In this document: one piece after another, positions 62,350 through 64,000 of the stretch
Layout: each line of letters begins with the position of its first letter
How positions within the stretch are numbered: the stretch's first letter is position 1
Assembly (NCBI GenBank): GCA_963704535.1
Contig: OY969916.1
Span: forward strand, 7,812,001 to 7,876,000
DNA: 64,000 bases
Source of the DNA: G963704535 sp963704535
GTDB taxonomy: Bacteria > Chloroflexota > Chloroflexia > Chloroflexales > Roseiflexaceae
Direction of reading: 5' to 3'
Notes under the pieces: model-generated
Seen by the model: the letters and a program-made list of their open reading frames with translations, nothing else
The model's database searches: none
Told to the model about the DNA's origin: nothing
Made by a program: the position numbers and the translations under genes

Positions 62350-63312
62350 CTAGCGGAACTGCGGCAGGACCTCGCGCTGGTAGAACTGGAAGAAGCCCTC
62401 CTGGTCCGGCCCGACCTGGTGGATATAGATATGGTCGTAGCCGGCGTCAGCGTACTTCTTGATCATCTCGATATGTCGCTGCGGGTCAGGCCCGCAGATG
62501 ACCCGCTCGGCGACGGCGCTCTCGTCGATCATGCCGGCGGCCTGCTCGAAGTGGGCCGGCAGCGGCAACTCCTGCGAGAGTTCGCCTTTGATCCCCGCGT
62601 TCGGCCAGATCTCGTAGGCGGTGCGCTTGGCCTCGGCCTCGCTGCGCGCCCAGCAGACGGTGATCTGGCCGTAGCGCGGCCGCCCGGCGCCGCCGGCCGA
62701 CCGAAACGCCCGCAGCACCTCGGCATCCGGCGAGGTGCCGATCATGCCGTCGCCGAGCCGCCCGGCCGCCTCGGCCGCCTTTGGCCCGCCAGCCGCGACC
62801 ATGATCGGCGGCGGCTCGTCCGGGAGCGTGTAGAGCCGGGCGTTCTCCACCGTGTAGTAGTGGCCGTGGTGCGTCTGTGACCCGCCCTTCCAGAGTAGGC
62901 GCATCACCTCGATCGACTCTTCCAGCATCTCCAGGCGTACGTCGTGGGGCGGCCAGCGGTCGCCCAGGATGTGCTCATTGAGGTTCTCGCCGCTGCCGAC
63001 GCCCAGAAAGAAGCGTCCCGGCATCATCGCGGCGGAGGTGGCGGCGGCGTGGGCGATGATCGCCGGGTGAATGCGGATGGTCGGGCACGTCACCCCGGTG
63101 CCGAGGCGCAGCTGCTTGGTCGCGTGGGCGATCGCGCCGATCACGCTCCACACAAACGGGCTGTGTCCCTGCCGATCGACCCAGGGGTGGAAGTGATCGG
63201 AGATCAGCGCAAAGGTGAAGCCGACCTCCTCCGCCCGCGCGGCGTTGCGGACCAGGTCGTTCGGGGCGTGCTCCTCGCTTGAGAGGGCGTAGCCAAACTG
63301 AATCTGTGGCAT
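62350..63312 (-). CDS. F420-dependent LLM-class oxidoreductase (G6PD-like, TIGR03557 type)
   Basis: 320 residues; ATG at 63310-63312. Luciferase-like TIM barrel: GYALSSEEHAPNDLVRNAAR, FTFALISDHFHPWVDRQGHS with the F420-site Asp/His, LRLGTGVTCPTIRIHPAIIA, RFFLGVGSGENLNEHILGDR, PPIMVAAGGPKAAEAAGRLG. The pattern is that of the family containing F420-dependent glucose-6-phosphate dehydrogenase, though many members act on other compounds. Implies that the organism makes coenzyme F420. Confidence 0.88.
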   Translation of the reverse strand: MPQIQFGYALSSEEHAPNDLVRNAARAEEVGFTFALISDHFHPWVDRQGHSPFVWSVIGAIAHATKQLRLGTGVTCPTIRIHPAIIAHAAATSAAMMPGRFFLGVGSGENLNEHILGDRWPPHDVRLEMLEESIEVMRLLWKGGSQTHHGHYYTVENARLYTLPDEPPPIMVAAGGPKAAEAAGRLGDGMIGTSPDAEVLRAFRSAGGAGRPRYGQITVCWARSEAEAKRTAYEIWPNAGIKGELSQELPLPAHFEQAAGMIDESAVAERVICGPDPQRHIEMIKKYADAGYDHIYIHQVGPDQEGFFQFYQREVLPQFR

Positions 63313-63337
63313 TGTTCTCTTCCTTTTCTTCTTCTCG

Positions 63338-63660
63338 TGGTAGAAGGGGGCTTCTTGAGGGGCGACCCCTCAAACTCCCCCTTTCAGACTTTGGTAGAAG
63401 GGGGCTTCTTGAGGGGCGACCCCCTCAAACTCCCCCTTTCAGACTTTGGTAGAAGAGGGCTTCTTGAGGGGCGACCCCCTCAAACTCCCCCTTTCAGACT
63501 TTGGTAGAAGAGGGCTTCTTGAGGGGCGACCCCTCAAACTCCCCCTTTCAGACTTTGGTAGAAGGAGGCTTCTTGAGGGGCGACCCCTCAAACTCCCCCT
63601 TTCAGACTGTGGTGGAAAGGGCTTCTTGAGGGGGCAGCCCCCCTCAAACTCCCCCTTTTT
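63338..63660 (-). repeat. Tandem array of 6 family A hairpin units, reverse orientation (54-55 bp)
   Basis: Units start at 63338, 63392, 63447, 63502, 63556 and 63610: TGGTAGAAGGGGGCTTCTTG, AGGGGCGACCCCTCAAACTC, CCCCTTTCAGACTT. It is the complement of the plus-strand family A arrays. The last unit differs (TGGTGGAAAGG, extra Cs) and touches the stop codon of the next gene. Confidence 0.93.
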
Positions 63661-64000
63661 TACCTCTGGGCGACTCGTACAGAGGTGGCCTGGTTGTCGC
63701 CGAGCGGGTCGTCGCCCAGGTTTGCGTCGTCTTGTGTGAAGGTGGACGCAATGCCGAGCCCGTTCAGGTCGCGGTACAACGTCACCGTCCAGTTGCCGAT
63801 CAGGCGAACGGACGACGCGGTGTCGTCGAAGCCCTGTACCCGCAGGTCGGGCACGTCGGCGGTGAACTTGACGCAGCGGCCCTGGTAGTTGGGGTGCTCG
63901 TACACGTACACGCCTTCCCCGCCGTCACATTCGTCGCCCACGGGGACGCTGTCGCGCTTGACTTGTAGGGAGGTGGCCTGGTTGTCGCCGATCGTATCGT
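63660..64000 (-). CDS. Beta/gamma-crystallin-like (or peptidase-inhibitor I36-like) protein, C-terminal part
   Basis: The frame runs off the window end; 113 residues are visible. GVYVYEHPNYQGRCVKFTAD with the Y-x-G-type Greek-key pattern, FDDTASSVRLIGN as the Ca-binding-like DD/SS loop, then VTLYRDLNGLGIASTFTQDD and a closing DNQATSVRVAQR. A second DNQATSLQVKR at the window end shows an earlier copy of the same motif, so at least two Greek-key units. Cys pair in GDECDGGEG and GRCVKF. Usually secreted, but the N-terminus is not in view. Confidence 0.75.
   Translation of the reverse strand, partial: DTIGDNQATSLQVKRDSVPVGDECDGGEGVYVYEHPNYQGRCVKFTADVPDLRVQGFDDTASSVRLIGNWTVTLYRDLNGLGIASTFTQDDANLGDDPLGDNQATSVRVAQR

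Overview
The window is high-GC bacterial chromosome, most likely Chloroflexota (Chloroflexia, filamentous type). This is inferred from the gene mix and the dense spread of short palindromic and tandem repeats between genes, not from a marker gene: there is no rRNA, no tRNA and no ribosomal protein here. Lipoprotein export, F420-type oxidoreductase, T-box control of proS, Uma2 endonuclease and FAAL/PKS/NRPS chemistry all fit that group.

Layout. 1-13 kb is a carbohydrate-use locus: the end of a Gfo/Idh/MocA dehydrogenase, a lipoprotein sugar-binding protein, two permeases, two MalK/UgpC-type ATPases, a DJ-1/PfpI protein, a GntR regulator with a small membrane protein, an FGGY kinase, a sugar isomerase/epimerase (frameshifted) and an SDR dehydrogenase. 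13-18 kb holds a methyltransferase and a cobalamin nucleotide-loop group (phosphatase, cobT, class V aminotransferase, cobS), then DoxX. 18.7-28.6 kb is an accessory, rearranged stretch: a DyP peroxidase between two partly duplicated segments carrying a PIN-like nuclease, a gene split by an IS4-family element, DinB, a GH18-like protein, an XRE regulator and an AraC-AlkA DNA repair gene split by an IS5-family element. 28.5-46.5 kb is mixed: P450, maleylacetate reductase, VWA protein, flavin monooxygenase, AraC/GyrI pair, proS with a T-box leader, VTT membrane protein, S9 peptidase, a broken vapBC pair, an AT-rich DUF4145 gene, xylulokinase and Uma2. 46.5-59.2 kb (minus strand) is the centrepiece: a FAAL-ACP and a 3,569-residue KS-AT-KR-ACP-C-A-PCP-C protein ending in a domain that looks like cyanobacterial acyl-ACP reductase. 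59.7-64 kb holds a PfkB kinase, an amidohydrolase, an F420-type oxidoreductase and the end of a beta/gamma-crystallin-like protein.

Two features run across the whole window. First, almost every intergenic gap carries repeats: (A) a TTGAGGGG-NNN-CCCCTCAA hairpin, single or in arrays of 4, 6 and 11 units; (B) a related element, one copy of which has MITE-like ends; (C) 7-8 bp tandem arrays, often followed by their own reverse complement so that they form long hairpins; (D) GC-rich palindromic mosaics. These repeats also sit in frame inside proS, xylB, the FAAL and five linkers or loops of the megasynthase, and they supply the last residues or stop codons of several genes. Second, at least four genes are broken by a single-base indel. 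Either the assembly has residual errors or the strain is accumulating pseudogenes, so the frame of any of these genes should be treated with care.
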